Positions 7,458-15,850 of a stretch of 64,000 nt of DNA are shown piece after piece (the stretch's first letter is position 1; each line of letters begins with the position of its first letter). A model generated the notes under the pieces. That model did no database searches, was not told where the DNA came from, and saw nothing but the letters and a program-made list of their open reading frames with translations. The DNA is from Dyella_A sp051962475 (GTDB taxonomy: Bacteria; Pseudomonadota; Gammaproteobacteria; Xanthomonadales; Rhodanobacteraceae). A program made the position numbers and the translations under genes. Location: the NCBI RefSeq assembly GCF_051962475.1, contig NZ_JBQCCF010000036.1, positions 1-64,000 on the forward strand, written 5' to 3'.

Positions 7458-8549
7458 TCACACGTACTCGACCACCTCCAGCCCAAATCCGCCCAGCCCG
7501 ACCAGCTTGCGCGGCGTGCCGATCACCCGCAGCCGCTGTACGCCGAGGTCCGCCATGATCTGCGCGCCCAGGCCGAGCTGGCGCCACTGGTTGTGCTGGG
7601 CATCCTCAGCGCTGATCGCGGCCGGCTGGCCCTTGAGCCGGGCCAGCAGCGCCTCGGCGGTGTCCTCGCCGGAGAGCACCAGCAGCACGCCACGATCCTC
7701 GTCGGCGATCCGGCGCAGCGCCGCGGTGACGGTGAGGCCGAGATCGTCGCGGGTCAGGTGCAGCACGTCGGACAAGGTGTTGCGCACGTGCACGCGGCTC
7801 AGCACCGGGGCGCCGTCGTCCACCGCGCCGCGCACCAGCGCGAAGTGCAGCCCGCGGCGGATCGCGTCGCGGTAGGCGACCAGACGGAACGGTCCGAACT
7901 CGGTCTGCACGTCTTCCTCGTGCACGCGCTCGACGGTCTTCTCGGTTTCCAGCCGGTAGCGGATGAGATCGGCGATGGTGCCGATCTTCAGACCGTGCTT
8001 TTTCGCGAAGACCTCCAGCTCGGGGCGGCGCGCCATCGAGCCGTCCTCGTGCAGGATCTCGATCAGGATCGCCGCCGGCTCCAGCCCGGCCAGTGCGGCC
8101 AGGTCGCAGCCCGCTTCGGTGTGTCCGGCGCGGGTCAGCACGCCGCCCGGCTGCGCGGTGAGCGGGAACACGTGGCCCGGCTGAGAGAGATCCTGCGGCC
8201 TCGCATCGGACTTCACCGCCACCTGGATGGTGCGGGCGCGATCATGCGCGGAGATGCCGGTGGTGACGCCCTCGGCTGCCTCGATCGAGACGGTGAAGTT
8301 GGTGTGGTACGGCGAGGTGTTGTCGCTGACCATGGGGCGCAGGCCGAGCTGGCGCGTGCGCTGCTCGGTGAGCGTGAGGCACAGCAGGCCGCGCGCCTCG
8401 CGCACCATGAAATTGACGTCCTCCGGCCGCACCATCTGCGCGGCCATGACAATGTCGCCCTCGTTCTCGCGGTCCTCGTCGTCGAGGATCACGACCATGC
8501 GGCCGGCGCGGATGTCGTCGAGGATCTCGGGGATAGTGTTGAAGGGCAT
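7458..8549 (-). CDS. ribB: 3,4-dihydroxy-2-butanone-4-phosphate synthase fused to a degenerate GTP cyclohydrolase II domain
   Basis: 363 residues. The N-terminal ~205 residues are a complete RibB domain: DDEDRENEGDIVMAA near residues 22-36 with the acidic Mg-binding loop, and RAGHTEAGCDLAALAG with the catalytic His. It makes 3,4-dihydroxy-2-butanone 4-phosphate from ribulose 5-phosphate. The C-terminal ~155 residues align with RibA in length and in local patterns (TEFGPFRLVAY, RRIADEDRGVLLVL, IMADLGVQRLRVI) but lack every catalytic hallmark: the RVHSECLTGD zinc cysteine motif is replaced by RVHVRNTLSDV, the DCG motif is gone and GRNIGL is missing. It is therefore RibB plus a non-catalytic RibA-like domain (RibBX type). 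The start at 8549 excludes a spurious extension through the upstream repeat. Confidence 0.93.
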   Translation of the reverse strand: MPFNTIPEILDDIRAGRMVVILDDEDRENEGDIVMAAQMVRPEDVNFMVREARGLLCLTLTEQRTRQLGLRPMVSDNTSPYHTNFTVSIEAAEGVTTGISAHDRARTIQVAVKSDARPQDLSQPGHVFPLTAQPGGVLTRAGHTEAGCDLAALAGLEPAAILIEILHEDGSMARRPELEVFAKKHGLKIGTIADLIRYRLETEKTVERVHEEDVQTEFGPFRLVAYRDAIRRGLHFALVRGAVDDGAPVLSRVHVRNTLSDVLHLTRDDLGLTVTAALRRIADEDRGVLLVLSGEDTAEALLARLKGQPAAISAEDAQHNQWRQLGLGAQIMADLGVQRLRVIGTPRKLVGLGGFGLEVVEYV

Positions 8550-8569
8550 GGCGGTATCCGTGATGGTTT

Positions 8570-8683
8570 CCTTCTCCCTTTGGGAGAAGGTGCCCCGAAG
8601 GGGCGGATGAGGGTTCGGGCGGAGCGCAGCGCCACGCTTGCGCACGGACCCTCACCCCGACCCCTCTCCCAGCGGGAGAGGGA
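8570..8683. repeat. Intergenic inverted repeat (type B)
   Basis: Occupies the ribE-ribBA gap. Left half: TTCTCCCTTTGGGAGAA hairpin, then GCCCCGAAGGGGC hairpin, then GGATGAGGGTT. Right half, inverted: GACCCTCACCCCGACCC followed by CTCTCCCAGCGGGAGAG. The reverse complement of the right half repeats the layout of the left half, so the element is a head-to-head pair. Elements of this CTCCC/GGGAG plus GGTGAGGG design are common between genes in Xanthomonadales and other proteobacteria. In the transcript it would form strong hairpins between two rib genes. Confidence 0.75.
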
Positions 8684-8691
8684 CTACGAGA

Positions 8692-9333
8692 TCAGGCGAA
8701 GCCGTGCTGCTTGAGGAAATCGACGTCGATGCCGGACGCCTGTCCGCCACCGATTAGCCGCTCGACGTAGCGCGCGATCACGTCCACCTCGATGTTCACC
8801 GCATCGCCCACGCGGCGGGCGTGGAAGGCGGTGTGCTCGACCGTGTGCGGGATCAGGTTCACGCCGAAGCGCGCGCCACTCACCTCGTTCACGGTGAGGC
8901 TGGTGCCGTCGATGCACACCGAACCCTTGGCCGCAATGTAGCGCGCCAGCGCCTGTGGCACCTCGAAGGTCCAGCGCTGCGAGCGGCCGTCCGGGGTGAT
9001 CGCCACCACCTTGCCGACGCCGTCGACGTGGCCGGAGACCAGGTGTCCGCCGAGCCGGTCAGCCAGGCGCAGCGCCTTTTCCAGGTTCACCGGGTCGCCG
9101 GGCTTGTGCTGGCCCAGGGTGGTGAGCGACAGCGTCTCGTTGGAGACGTCGGCGCTGAAGCCGTGCGCGTCCAGCGTCACCGCAGTGAGGCACACGCCGG
9201 AGACGGCGATGGAGTCGCCCAGCTGCACGTCGGCGAGGTCGAGGCCGGCGGTATCCACATGCAGGCGCACATCGCCGCCGCGCGGCTCCAGCCGCACGAT
9301 GCGGCCCACGGTCTGGATGATCCCGGTAAACAT
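8692..9333 (-). CDS. ribE: Riboflavin synthase, alpha subunit
   Basis: Dismutates two molecules of 6,7-dimethyl-8-ribityllumazine to riboflavin. 213 residues starting MFTGIIQTVGRI, with two tandem lumazine-binding barrels: the first has GVCLTAV and VSNETLSLTTLG, the second has GHLVSGHVDGVG and GTSLTVNEV. This duplicated layout identifies RibE rather than a lumazine-binding paralogue. It is the first gene after the FMN riboswitch. The gene is also called ribC in E. coli. Confidence 0.96.
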   Translation of the reverse strand: MFTGIIQTVGRIVRLEPRGGDVRLHVDTAGLDLADVQLGDSIAVSGVCLTAVTLDAHGFSADVSNETLSLTTLGQHKPGDPVNLEKALRLADRLGGHLVSGHVDGVGKVVAITPDGRSQRWTFEVPQALARYIAAKGSVCIDGTSLTVNEVSGARFGVNLIPHTVEHTAFHARRVGDAVNIEVDVIARYVERLIGGGQASGIDVDFLKQHGFA

Positions 9334-9410
9334 CAGCACCACCCCGCGTTGAGGTAGGTGTGCGAATCGGACGTGTCGATCATGAAACGTTTCCCGCGCA
9401 ATGGACCTGC

Positions 9411-9430
9411 GAAAAACGCCCCAAGGCGCA
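9411..9430 (-). terminator. Possible intrinsic terminator in the riboswitch expression platform
   Basis: On the minus strand a short GC stem (GCGCC, loop, GGGCG) is followed at once by five T residues. It lies after the FMN aptamer and before ribE, where a transcriptional attenuator would be expected. The stem is only 4-5 pairs long, so it may be part of a larger alternative structure. Confidence 0.45.
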
Positions 9431-9463
9431 TGGCCGGCGCGCACCCAGGGGGCGCCGCCGTAC

Positions 9464-9626
9464 CGTCTTCTCTTATCCGGACTTTCTGGAAACCGTCCTG
9501 GTTTCCAACCGTCGGCTCCGGCATCGGACCGGATCTGCTGACCTTCCAGCCGAGGCCGGAAGCGCTCGCGGGCTCGTGCCTGGGGCACCTACCGCCGGTG
9601 GGGAATCGCACCCCGCCCTGAAGACG
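9464..9626 (-). promoter_or_regulatory. FMN riboswitch (RFN element)
   Basis: The minus strand carries the conserved RFN core in the right order: CGTCTTCAGGGCGGGGTG, then ATTCCCCACCGGCGGTA, then GAGCCCGCGAGCG, then GGTCAGCAGATCCGGT, then GCCGGAGCCGACGGT, and finally AGTCCGGAT followed by GAGAAGACG, which closes the P1 stem with the opening CGTCTTC. The aptamer binds flavin mononucleotide and turns off downstream riboflavin genes. Here it precedes ribE by about 130 bases and heads the ribE-ribBA-ldcA-ribH operon. ribD at 11.8-12.9 kb lies outside it. Confidence 0.95.
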
Positions 9627-9747
9627 TCGTTGTGTGTTGTCGCCAGCGAACTGGCCGCGGGAGTCTAGCATCACCGGGGCGGCGCCCGATGCCGGACAGG
9701 CGTGCGCCAGCATGCACGCAGCGTTTCCGCGAGCGCGCCGGATGACC

Positions 9748-10662
9748 TCAGGCAGGCGTCGCCAGCTCGGCCACCAGGAAGTCGATCAGCCGGCGCAACG
9801 CGGGCGCGCGATCCGCACCCGGCAGCCACAGCAGATGCACCGGGGAACGCGACAGCTGCCAGTCGGGCATCACCTCCACCAGGCGCCCGGCTGCTACCAG
9901 CGGGTCGGCCATGTAGTCGCCCTGGATGCCGATGCCCACGCCCGCCAACAGCGCATCACGGACGGCCATCGAGTCGTTGCAGGCCAGCACCGGCTCGATG
10001 CGCACCGAACGGCGCTGGCGCTGACGGCTGAACTGCCACAGCGTGCCGGTCCGCAGGCCGCTGAAAGCCACACAGCGATGTGCCCTGAGTTCCGCCGGAT
10101 CAGCCGGCGCCGGCATCGCGGCGAGATACGACGGCGCGGCGCACAGGTAGCGCCGCATGCTGCCCACGCGCCGCGCCACCAGCTGGGCGTCGGCCAGCTT
10201 GCCCACGCGCACGGCCAGGTCGATACGCCCGGCGACCAGATCGGTGTAGGCGTCGTCGTAGGTCGCCTCGATGCGGATCTGCAGGTGGGCCGCGGCGAAA
10301 CGTGCCAGCAACGGCGCGATGCGCTGGCGCCCGTACGAGCCGGGCAGATGCACGCACAGGCGGCCGGCCGGCGCGCCGCCGTGCGGTCGCAGGTCCGCCA
10401 CCAGCTCCAGCATCACCGACTCCAGCCGCTCGCAGTGCGCGAGCAGCTGTTCGCCGCGCGAGGTGAGTGCCATGCGCCGGGTGGTGCGCAGGAACAGCTT
10501 GCCGTCGATGGCAGTTTCGAGCGACGCGATTCGGCGACTCAGCACCGAGGGGGTGCAGCCCACATCCTGCGCGGCGCGCGTGAAGTTCAAGCGTCGCGCC
10601 GCCGCGGCGAACGCGCGCAGCTCGCGCAGGCGGTGTGGCGTCAGCTCGAATGATTGATTCAT
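9748..10662 (-). CDS. LysR family transcriptional regulator
   Basis: 304 residues: a winged helix-turn-helix at about residues 9-66 (LRAFAAAARRLNFTRAAQDV, then CTPSVLSRRIASLE) and a C-terminal effector-binding domain of the periplasmic-binding fold. The recognition helix and ETAIDGKLFLRTTRRMALT segment are typical of the LysR group with single short-dehydrogenase or MDR targets. It is divergent from the MDR oxidoreductase gene with only 89 bases between starts, which is the usual LysR target arrangement. The effector is unknown. Start at 10662 (MNQSFELTPHRL). Confidence 0.93.
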   Translation of the reverse strand: MNQSFELTPHRLRELRAFAAAARRLNFTRAAQDVGCTPSVLSRRIASLETAIDGKLFLRTTRRMALTSRGEQLLAHCERLESVMLELVADLRPHGGAPAGRLCVHLPGSYGRQRIAPLLARFAAAHLQIRIEATYDDAYTDLVAGRIDLAVRVGKLADAQLVARRVGSMRRYLCAAPSYLAAMPAPADPAELRAHRCVAFSGLRTGTLWQFSRQRQRRSVRIEPVLACNDSMAVRDALLAGVGIGIQGDYMADPLVAAGRLVEVMPDWQLSRSPVHLLWLPGADRAPALRRLIDFLVAELATPA

Positions 10663-10751
10663 TGCGTGAATAAAAGATGTGCTTTGGCGGTTGATTATCA
10701 ACTTATCCGCGGCGACCCACCATGGCGGCATTCCCACCTGGAGTTTCCGCC
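10663..10751. promoter_or_regulatory. LysR/MDR divergent control region
   Basis: 89 bases between the divergent starts. The segment at the LysR start is AT-rich relative to its surroundings and contains TGATTGATTCATTG-type partial dyads overlapping the start codon, a plausible autoregulatory LysR site. No -35/-10 set is assigned. Confidence 0.4.
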
Positions 10752-11762
10752 ATGCGCGTCTATCAACTCGTCCAGTTCGGCCTCGATCACCTGCAACTTT
10801 CCGAGCAGCCCGCTCCCCGCCCCGGCCCCGGCCAGGTGCTGGTGAAGATGGAAGCCGCCTCGCTGAACTTCCGCGACCACCTGCTGGTGAACGGCCAGCT
10901 CTATCGCGACGTGGCGCTGCCGCTGGTGCCGGTTTCCGATGGCGCCGGGACGGTGCTGGAGGTCGGCCCCGGCGTCAGCCGCTTCCGTCCCGGCGATCGG
11001 GTGACCACGTTCTACAAGGCCCGCTGGATCGCCGGCGCGATGCGCCCGGAATGGGAAGGCGCCGACCTCGGCGGCCCCGGCCCCGGCGCCATGCGCGAAC
11101 TGGCCTGCTACGACGCCTATGCCCTGGCGCGGGCGCCGTCGCACCTCAGCTCACTGCAAGCGGCCACGCTGCCGATCGCCGCGCTCACCGCCTGGACCGC
11201 GCTGGAGCAGGCGCACCTGACCAGCGGGCAGACCGTTCTTCTGCTGGGCACCGGCGGCGTCTCGCTGTTCGCGCTGCAACTGGCCAAGGCACGCGGCGCA
11301 CGGGCGATCGCGCTCTCCTCCAGCGATGAAAAGCTCGAACGTGCCAAGGCGCTGGGCGCCGATCTCGGCATCAACTACGCCAAGCAGCCCCGCTGGGGCG
11401 CCACGGTCCGCGAGGCCACCGGCGGACGCGGGGTGGACGCCGTGGTCGAGACCGTGGGCGCCTCCACGTTCGAGCAGTCGATGGAGGCGGTGGCGATGCA
11501 CGGCTTCGTGGGCATCGTCGGTTTCATGGGCGGGCGCGAGGCGCCGTTGCCCTTGGTGCAGGCGATCCTCAAGCGGGTGCGGCTGCAGGGCATCTCGGTG
11601 GCGTCGCTGGAGGAGCACGAGCGCATGGTGAGCGCGCTGGAAGCGATCCGGCTGACCCCGGTGATCGACGCCGTCTACGGCTTTGGCGAGTTGCGCGCGG
11701 CCTTCGAGCATCTCGCGGCGGGCCGGCACTTCGGCAAGATCGGCATCGACTTCACGAGGTGA
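10752..11762 (+). CDS. MDR-family NAD(P)-dependent oxidoreductase (quinone oxidoreductase-like, non-zinc)
   Basis: 336 residues of the medium-chain dehydrogenase/reductase superfamily. The GroES-like N-terminal domain has SLNFRDHLLVNG, and the nucleotide domain has LLLGTGGVSLFALQLAKARGA. The Cys and GHE residues that bind catalytic zinc in alcohol dehydrogenases are absent (PVSDGAG instead), so this is a non-zinc reductase of the quinone or enoyl type. ATG at 10752 follows a GGAG; an ATG 30 bases earlier would add ten residues without family support. Probably controlled by the divergent LysR. Confidence 0.86.
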   Translation: MRVYQLVQFGLDHLQLSEQPAPRPGPGQVLVKMEAASLNFRDHLLVNGQLYRDVALPLVPVSDGAGTVLEVGPGVSRFRPGDRVTTFYKARWIAGAMRPEWEGADLGGPGPGAMRELACYDAYALARAPSHLSSLQAATLPIAALTAWTALEQAHLTSGQTVLLLGTGGVSLFALQLAKARGARAIALSSSDEKLERAKALGADLGINYAKQPRWGATVREATGGRGVDAVVETVGASTFEQSMEAVAMHGFVGIVGFMGGREAPLPLVQAILKRVRLQGISVASLEEHERMVSALEAIRLTPVIDAVYGFGELRAAFEHLAAGRHFGKIGIDFTR

Positions 11763-11782
11763 TCGCCCGCTGGCGCTCGGGC

Positions 11783-12874
11783 TCAGTGGGCCGCCGGGCG
11801 CAAGCGCAAGCGCAGATCGCTGCCCAGCATGCGCTGGTCGAACACCTGCAGCCGCCAGCGCGCGTCCATCTCGGCCAGCGTCGGAAGATGCAGCAACGGC
11901 CGAGCGGCATCGCCCAGCAGAACCGGCGCCATGTAAATCAGCAGCTCGTCCACCAGACCGGCCGCGAGCAACGCGCCGCCCAGCGTGGGCCCGGCCTCGA
12001 CATGCACCTCGTTGCAGCCCCGCTCGGCCAGGCGGCGCAGCACCTCGCCCAGGTCCAGGCCCTGGCCGTATGTCGCGACGGGCTCGCGCTCGACCGCGGC
12101 CAGATGCTCCGGCACGGCAGCGTCCAGCTCATGCATCAGCAACGTCGGGGCACTGGCATCTAGCACATGGCTGCCGGCCGGCGTTTGCAGGCGGCGATCG
12201 AGGACGACCCGCAGCGGCGGCGCGAAGTCCGCGCCGGCGGGCAGGCGCACGGTCAGTCGCGGGTCATCCGCCAGCACCGTGCCGCTGCCGGTGAGGATCG
12301 CCGAACTGCGCGCGCGCCAGCGCTGGCCGTCGGCGCGTGCGGCGTCGCCGGTGATCCACTGCGAGGCCCCGTTGGCCAGCGCGGTGCGCCCGTCCAGGCT
12401 CATCGCCAGCTTCACCCGCACGAACGGACGCCCCGTCCCGATACGGTGGAAGAATCCCACGTTGAGTTCGCGCGCGGCCTCCCGCATCAGGCCGGTCTCC
12501 ACCGCGATACCGGCACCGCGCAAGCGGGCGAGCCCGGCGCCTTCGGCCTGCGAGGTGTCCTCGGCGGCGATCACCACCCGGGCGATGCCGGCCGCGATCA
12601 GTGCATCCGCGCACGGCGGCGTGCGACCGTGCAGACCGCACGGTTCCAGGGTGACGTAAGCGGTGGCGCCGAGCGCCCGATCGCCCGCGTCGCGCAGGGT
12701 AAACACTTCGGCATGCGGACCGCCGGCGCGTTGATGCCAGCCCTCGCCCACTACCTCATCGCCAAGGGCGATCACGCAGCCGACGCGTGGATTGGGCTGG
12801 GTGGTGAACAGGCCGCGCTCGGCCAGCGCGAGCGCGCGGGCCATGTGGGCGTGGTCGATGGCGGAGAACGGCAT
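11783..12874 (-). CDS. ribD: Bifunctional riboflavin-specific deaminase/reductase
   Basis: Second and third steps of riboflavin synthesis: deaminates then reduces the pyrimidine intermediate after GTP cyclohydrolase. The N-terminal cytidine-deaminase-like half holds the zinc site HAE (residues 54-56) and PCG...PPC (C79, C88); the C-terminal DHFR-like reductase half starts near residue 150 (RVKLAMSLDGRTALANG) and ends with VEAGPTLGGALL. 363 residues from ATG at 12874; an ATG at 12910 would add 12 residues. It follows nrdR and is not within the FMN riboswitch operon. Confidence 0.93.
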   Translation of the reverse strand: MPFSAIDHAHMARALALAERGLFTTQPNPRVGCVIALGDEVVGEGWHQRAGGPHAEVFTLRDAGDRALGATAYVTLEPCGLHGRTPPCADALIAAGIARVVIAAEDTSQAEGAGLARLRGAGIAVETGLMREAARELNVGFFHRIGTGRPFVRVKLAMSLDGRTALANGASQWITGDAARADGQRWRARSSAILTGSGTVLADDPRLTVRLPAGADFAPPLRVVLDRRLQTPAGSHVLDASAPTLLMHELDAAVPEHLAAVEREPVATYGQGLDLGEVLRRLAERGCNEVHVEAGPTLGGALLAAGLVDELLIYMAPVLLGDAARPLLHLPTLAEMDARWRLQVFDQRMLGSDLRLRLRPAAH

Positions 12875-12922
12875 GGCAGCTCGGGCGGCGATAGATCCGG
12901 CCGGCAGCATACTGCCCAGCGA

Positions 12923-13450
12923 CTACTTCTCGCCCTTGCGCGCCTTGCGCGTCGAGTCGGCGCCCAGCAGCGAGAGCTGCAGCTTTTCCAGCTCCGGCAG
13001 GTCGCGCTCGAGCTTCTCGATCTCCTCGCGGAACGCCTGCACGTCCTCGAACCGGCGATAGACCGAAGCGAAGCGCACGTAGGCGACCTGGTCGAGCTTG
13101 CCCAGTTCGCGCATCACCAGCTCGCCGATGTGCCGCGAGGGCACCTCGCGTTCGCCGCTGCGGCGCAGGTCGTTGATGATCTCGCGCACGGAGTTGTCCA
13201 CGTCGTGACTGGCCACCGGCCGTTTCTGCAGCGCGCGCTCGAAGCTGGTGCGCAGCTTGCGTTCGTCGAACGCCTCGCGCCGCTCGCCGCTCTTCACGAT
13301 CGCCGGCAGCTTCAGCTCGGCGGTCTCGAAGGTGTTGAAGCGCTCGCCGCACTGCGGGCACTCGCGACGACGGCGCACGGTGGCGCCGTCGTCAGCGAGG
13401 CGCGAGTCGATGACGCGGGTGTCTTCGTGCTGGCAGAAGGGGCAATGCAT
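12923..13450 (-). CDS. nrdR: Transcriptional repressor NrdR
   Basis: 175-residue zinc-ribbon plus ATP-cone repressor of ribonucleotide reductase genes. Four zinc cysteines are at C3, C6, C31 and C34 (MHCPFC, RRECPQCG), followed by the ATP-cone domain (VKSGERREAFDERKLRTS). It is a little longer than the typical ~150 residues because of a charged C-terminal tail rich in Glu, Leu and Lys. It lies 10 bases after glyA, and glyA-nrdR-ribD is a recurrent gammaproteobacterial order. Confidence 0.96.
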   Translation of the reverse strand: MHCPFCQHEDTRVIDSRLADDGATVRRRRECPQCGERFNTFETAELKLPAIVKSGERREAFDERKLRTSFERALQKRPVASHDVDNSVREIINDLRRSGEREVPSRHIGELVMRELGKLDQVAYVRFASVYRRFEDVQAFREEIEKLERDLPELEKLQLSLLGADSTRKARKGEK

Positions 13451-13460
13451 CGGCGCCTGA

Positions 13461-14729
13461 TCAGCCGTACACCGGGAACTTCTTGCACTGCGCCTCGACC
13501 TTGGCGCGCACGGCGGCGATCACGGCCTCGTCGGCCGGCGCGTCGAGCACGTCGCAGATCCAGTTGGCCAGGTCCACGCAGTCCGCTTCCAGGTAGCCGC
13601 GGGTGGTGACCGCGGGGGTGCCCACGCGCAGGCCGGAGGTGACGAAGGGCTTCTGCGGGTCGTTCGGCACGGCGTTCTTGTTCACCGTGATGTGCGCCTT
13701 GCCCAGCGCCGCTTCCGCGTCCTTGCCGGTGACGCCCTTGCCGATCATGTCGATCAGCATCAGGTGGTTCTCGGTGCCGCCGGAGACGATCTTGTAGCCG
13801 CGCGCGATGATGGTTTTGGCCATCGCCTGGGCGTTCTTCACCACCTGCGTCTGATAGGCCTTGAACTCCGGTTCCAGCGCTTCCTTGAAGGCCACTGCCT
13901 TGGCCGCGATGACGTGCATCAGAGGGCCGCCCTGGATGCCCGGGAACACGATGGACTGCAGCTTCTTGGTGATCTCCTCGGCCGCCTCGCCCATGCCCTG
14001 GTTGCTGGCCACGATGATGCCGCCGCGCGGACCGCGCAGGGTCTTGTGGGTGGTGGAGGTAACCACGTGCGCGTGCGGCAGCGGGCTGGGGTACACGCCC
14101 GCGGCGACCAGACCGGCGACGTGCGCCATGTCCACGAACAGGTAGGCGCCCACCTTGTCGGCGATGGCGCGGAAGCGCGCCCAGTCCAGCACCTGCGAGT
14201 AGGCGCTGAAGCCGGCCACGATCATCTTCGGCTGGTGTTCCACCGCGAGGCGCTCGACCTCGTCCATGTCGACGATGCCGTTGGCGTCCACGCCGTACTG
14301 CACGGCGTCGAGGATCTTGCCGGACAGATTGACCTTGGCGCCGTGGGTGAGATGGCCGCCATGGGCCAGGCTCATGCCGAGGATCTTGTCGCCCGGCTGC
14401 AATAGGGCGAAGTACACCGCCTGGTTGGCCTGCGAGCCCGAATGCGGTTGCACGTTGGCGTAGTCGGCGCCGAACAGCTGCTTCACGCGGTCGATCGCCA
14501 GCTTCTCGGCCACATCGACGTATTCGCAGCCGCCGTAGTAGCGCTTGCCCGGGTAGCCCTCGGCGTACTTGTTGGTGAGCTTGGAGCCCTGGGCCTCCAT
14601 CACGCGCGGGCTGGCGTAGTTCTCCGAGGCGATCAGCTCGACGTGATCCTCCTGGCGGCGACCTTCATCGGCGATGGCCTGGGCCAGTTCGGGGTCGTAA
14701 CCGGCGATCGTGCAGTCCTTCGGGAACAT
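13461..14729 (-). CDS. glyA: Serine hydroxymethyltransferase
   Basis: PLP enzyme that interconverts serine and glycine while loading tetrahydrofolate with a one-carbon unit. 422 residues from the ATG at 14729 (GAGG upstream). The PLP lysine is K229 in TSTTHKTLRGPRGG; ELIASENY and KYAEGYPGKRYYGG near the N-terminus are also diagnostic. First gene of the glyA-nrdR-ribD unit. Confidence 0.97.
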   Translation of the reverse strand: MFPKDCTIAGYDPELAQAIADEGRRQEDHVELIASENYASPRVMEAQGSKLTNKYAEGYPGKRYYGGCEYVDVAEKLAIDRVKQLFGADYANVQPHSGSQANQAVYFALLQPGDKILGMSLAHGGHLTHGAKVNLSGKILDAVQYGVDANGIVDMDEVERLAVEHQPKMIVAGFSAYSQVLDWARFRAIADKVGAYLFVDMAHVAGLVAAGVYPSPLPHAHVVTSTTHKTLRGPRGGIIVASNQGMGEAAEEITKKLQSIVFPGIQGGPLMHVIAAKAVAFKEALEPEFKAYQTQVVKNAQAMAKTIIARGYKIVSGGTENHLMLIDMIGKGVTGKDAEAALGKAHITVNKNAVPNDPQKPFVTSGLRVGTPAVTTRGYLEADCVDLANWICDVLDAPADEAVIAAVRAKVEAQCKKFPVYG

Positions 14730-14796
14730 TCGTGGGCCTCGGCGGGTTGGCGGGGTGGACAAGACCCGAAAGTGTAGCGCCGGCGCCGGTTTGCAG

Positions 14797-15657
14797 CTAC
14801 CGGGACGCCCCGCGCCGGTGGACCGCCGAGACCATCACGTAGCTGATCACCATCAGCAGCAACCAGGATCCCAGCTTGGCCAGCGGCACAGGCTGCCAGC
14901 CGGAGCGCTGCGCCGGGTACAGCCAGGCGTGGGTATAGGTGCCCACGTTCTCGGCCAGCCAGATGAACAGCGCCACCAGCACGAAACCCAGCAGCAGCGG
15001 CATCCGCCGGTGCACCCGGCGGATGCGGTAGTGCACCCAGGTCGGCCCGAACAGCCACGCCAGCGCGGCAAACAGCGCCCAGCGGGCGTCCGGCAGATAG
15101 TGGTGGCTGAAGAAATTCACATAGATCGCCACCGCCAGCGCCACCGTGGCGCCAAACGGCGGATGCCGGGTAAAGCGGAAATCGAACAGCCGCCAGACCC
15201 GCGCGATGTAGCTCCCCACCGCCGCGTACATGAAGCCGGTGAACAGCGGCACCCCACCCAGATGCAGCACCGACGGCCCCGGATACGTCCATGAACCCAC
15301 GGCCGTCTTGAACAGCTCCATCGCCGTGCCGACCCCGTGGAACAGCGCGATGACCTTCGCCTCCTCCCGGCTCTCCAGCCCGGTGGCCAGCAGCACGATC
15401 TGGATCACCAGCGCCGACAGCGTGAGGAAGTCGTAGCGCGACAGCGCCGCGTGCGTCGGATACCAGCGCCAGCTCGCCACCAGCAAGGCCACCATCAGAC
15501 CGCCGAACAGGCAGGCCGAAGCCTGCTTGAGCCCGAAGCGGACGAACTCGTGCACCAGCACGCCCGGCCAACCCAACCGCCGCGCCCGCCGCGCCCAGCT
15601 GGCGTCCAGCCGAACGAGGCGGCGGCGCGCGCTTGCTCCCCAGCGTGTCGCCTCCAT
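14797..15657 (-). CDS. DUF817 family integral membrane protein
   Basis: 286-residue multi-pass membrane protein. It matches what I know of the DUF817 family: VHEFVRFGLKQASACLFGG, the RYDFLTLSALVIQ segment, KVIALFHGVGTAMELFKTAVGSW, GGVPLFTGFMYAAVGSYIARVWRLFDFRF. About eight hydrophobic stretches are visible. No biochemical function is established for the family. Start at 15657 follows a GGGGCGAT; upstream in-frame residues have no family support. It is 67 bases from glyA and could be its own unit. Confidence 0.82.
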   Translation of the reverse strand: MEATRWGASARRRLVRLDASWARRARRLGWPGVLVHEFVRFGLKQASACLFGGLMVALLVASWRWYPTHAALSRYDFLTLSALVIQIVLLATGLESREEAKVIALFHGVGTAMELFKTAVGSWTYPGPSVLHLGGVPLFTGFMYAAVGSYIARVWRLFDFRFTRHPPFGATVALAVAIYVNFFSHHYLPDARWALFAALAWLFGPTWVHYRIRRVHRRMPLLLGFVLVALFIWLAENVGTYTHAWLYPAQRSGWQPVPLAKLGSWLLLMVISYVMVSAVHRRGASR

Positions 15658-15850
15658 ATCGCCCCCATCGCCCCGGATCGTGCCGAAACGCCGAGCATGG
15701 GGGCCAACCGGGCCGCGATTGGGCCGCGCGCAGGCGCGCGCCATGACAGCGACGGGGCCGATCGGCGATAATCGGCAGTCTTTTCCCTTTGTTCTCTACC
15801 TTGCCGAGCCGCGCGCACACGCGGCTTGCGGACGCCTTTCGGGAGCCAGC

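Noticed and set aside
8550..8645. N-terminal extension of the ribBA protein
   Set aside because: It would translate through the type B repeat; the ATG at 8549 matches the normal RibB start.
9358..9621. Small plus-strand frames across the riboswitch
   Set aside because: They overlap conserved RNA structure on the other strand and have no ribosome site or homology.
14730..14796. Glycine or THF riboswitch upstream of glyA
   Set aside because: Only 67 bases separate glyA from its neighbour and no conserved aptamer core is visible.
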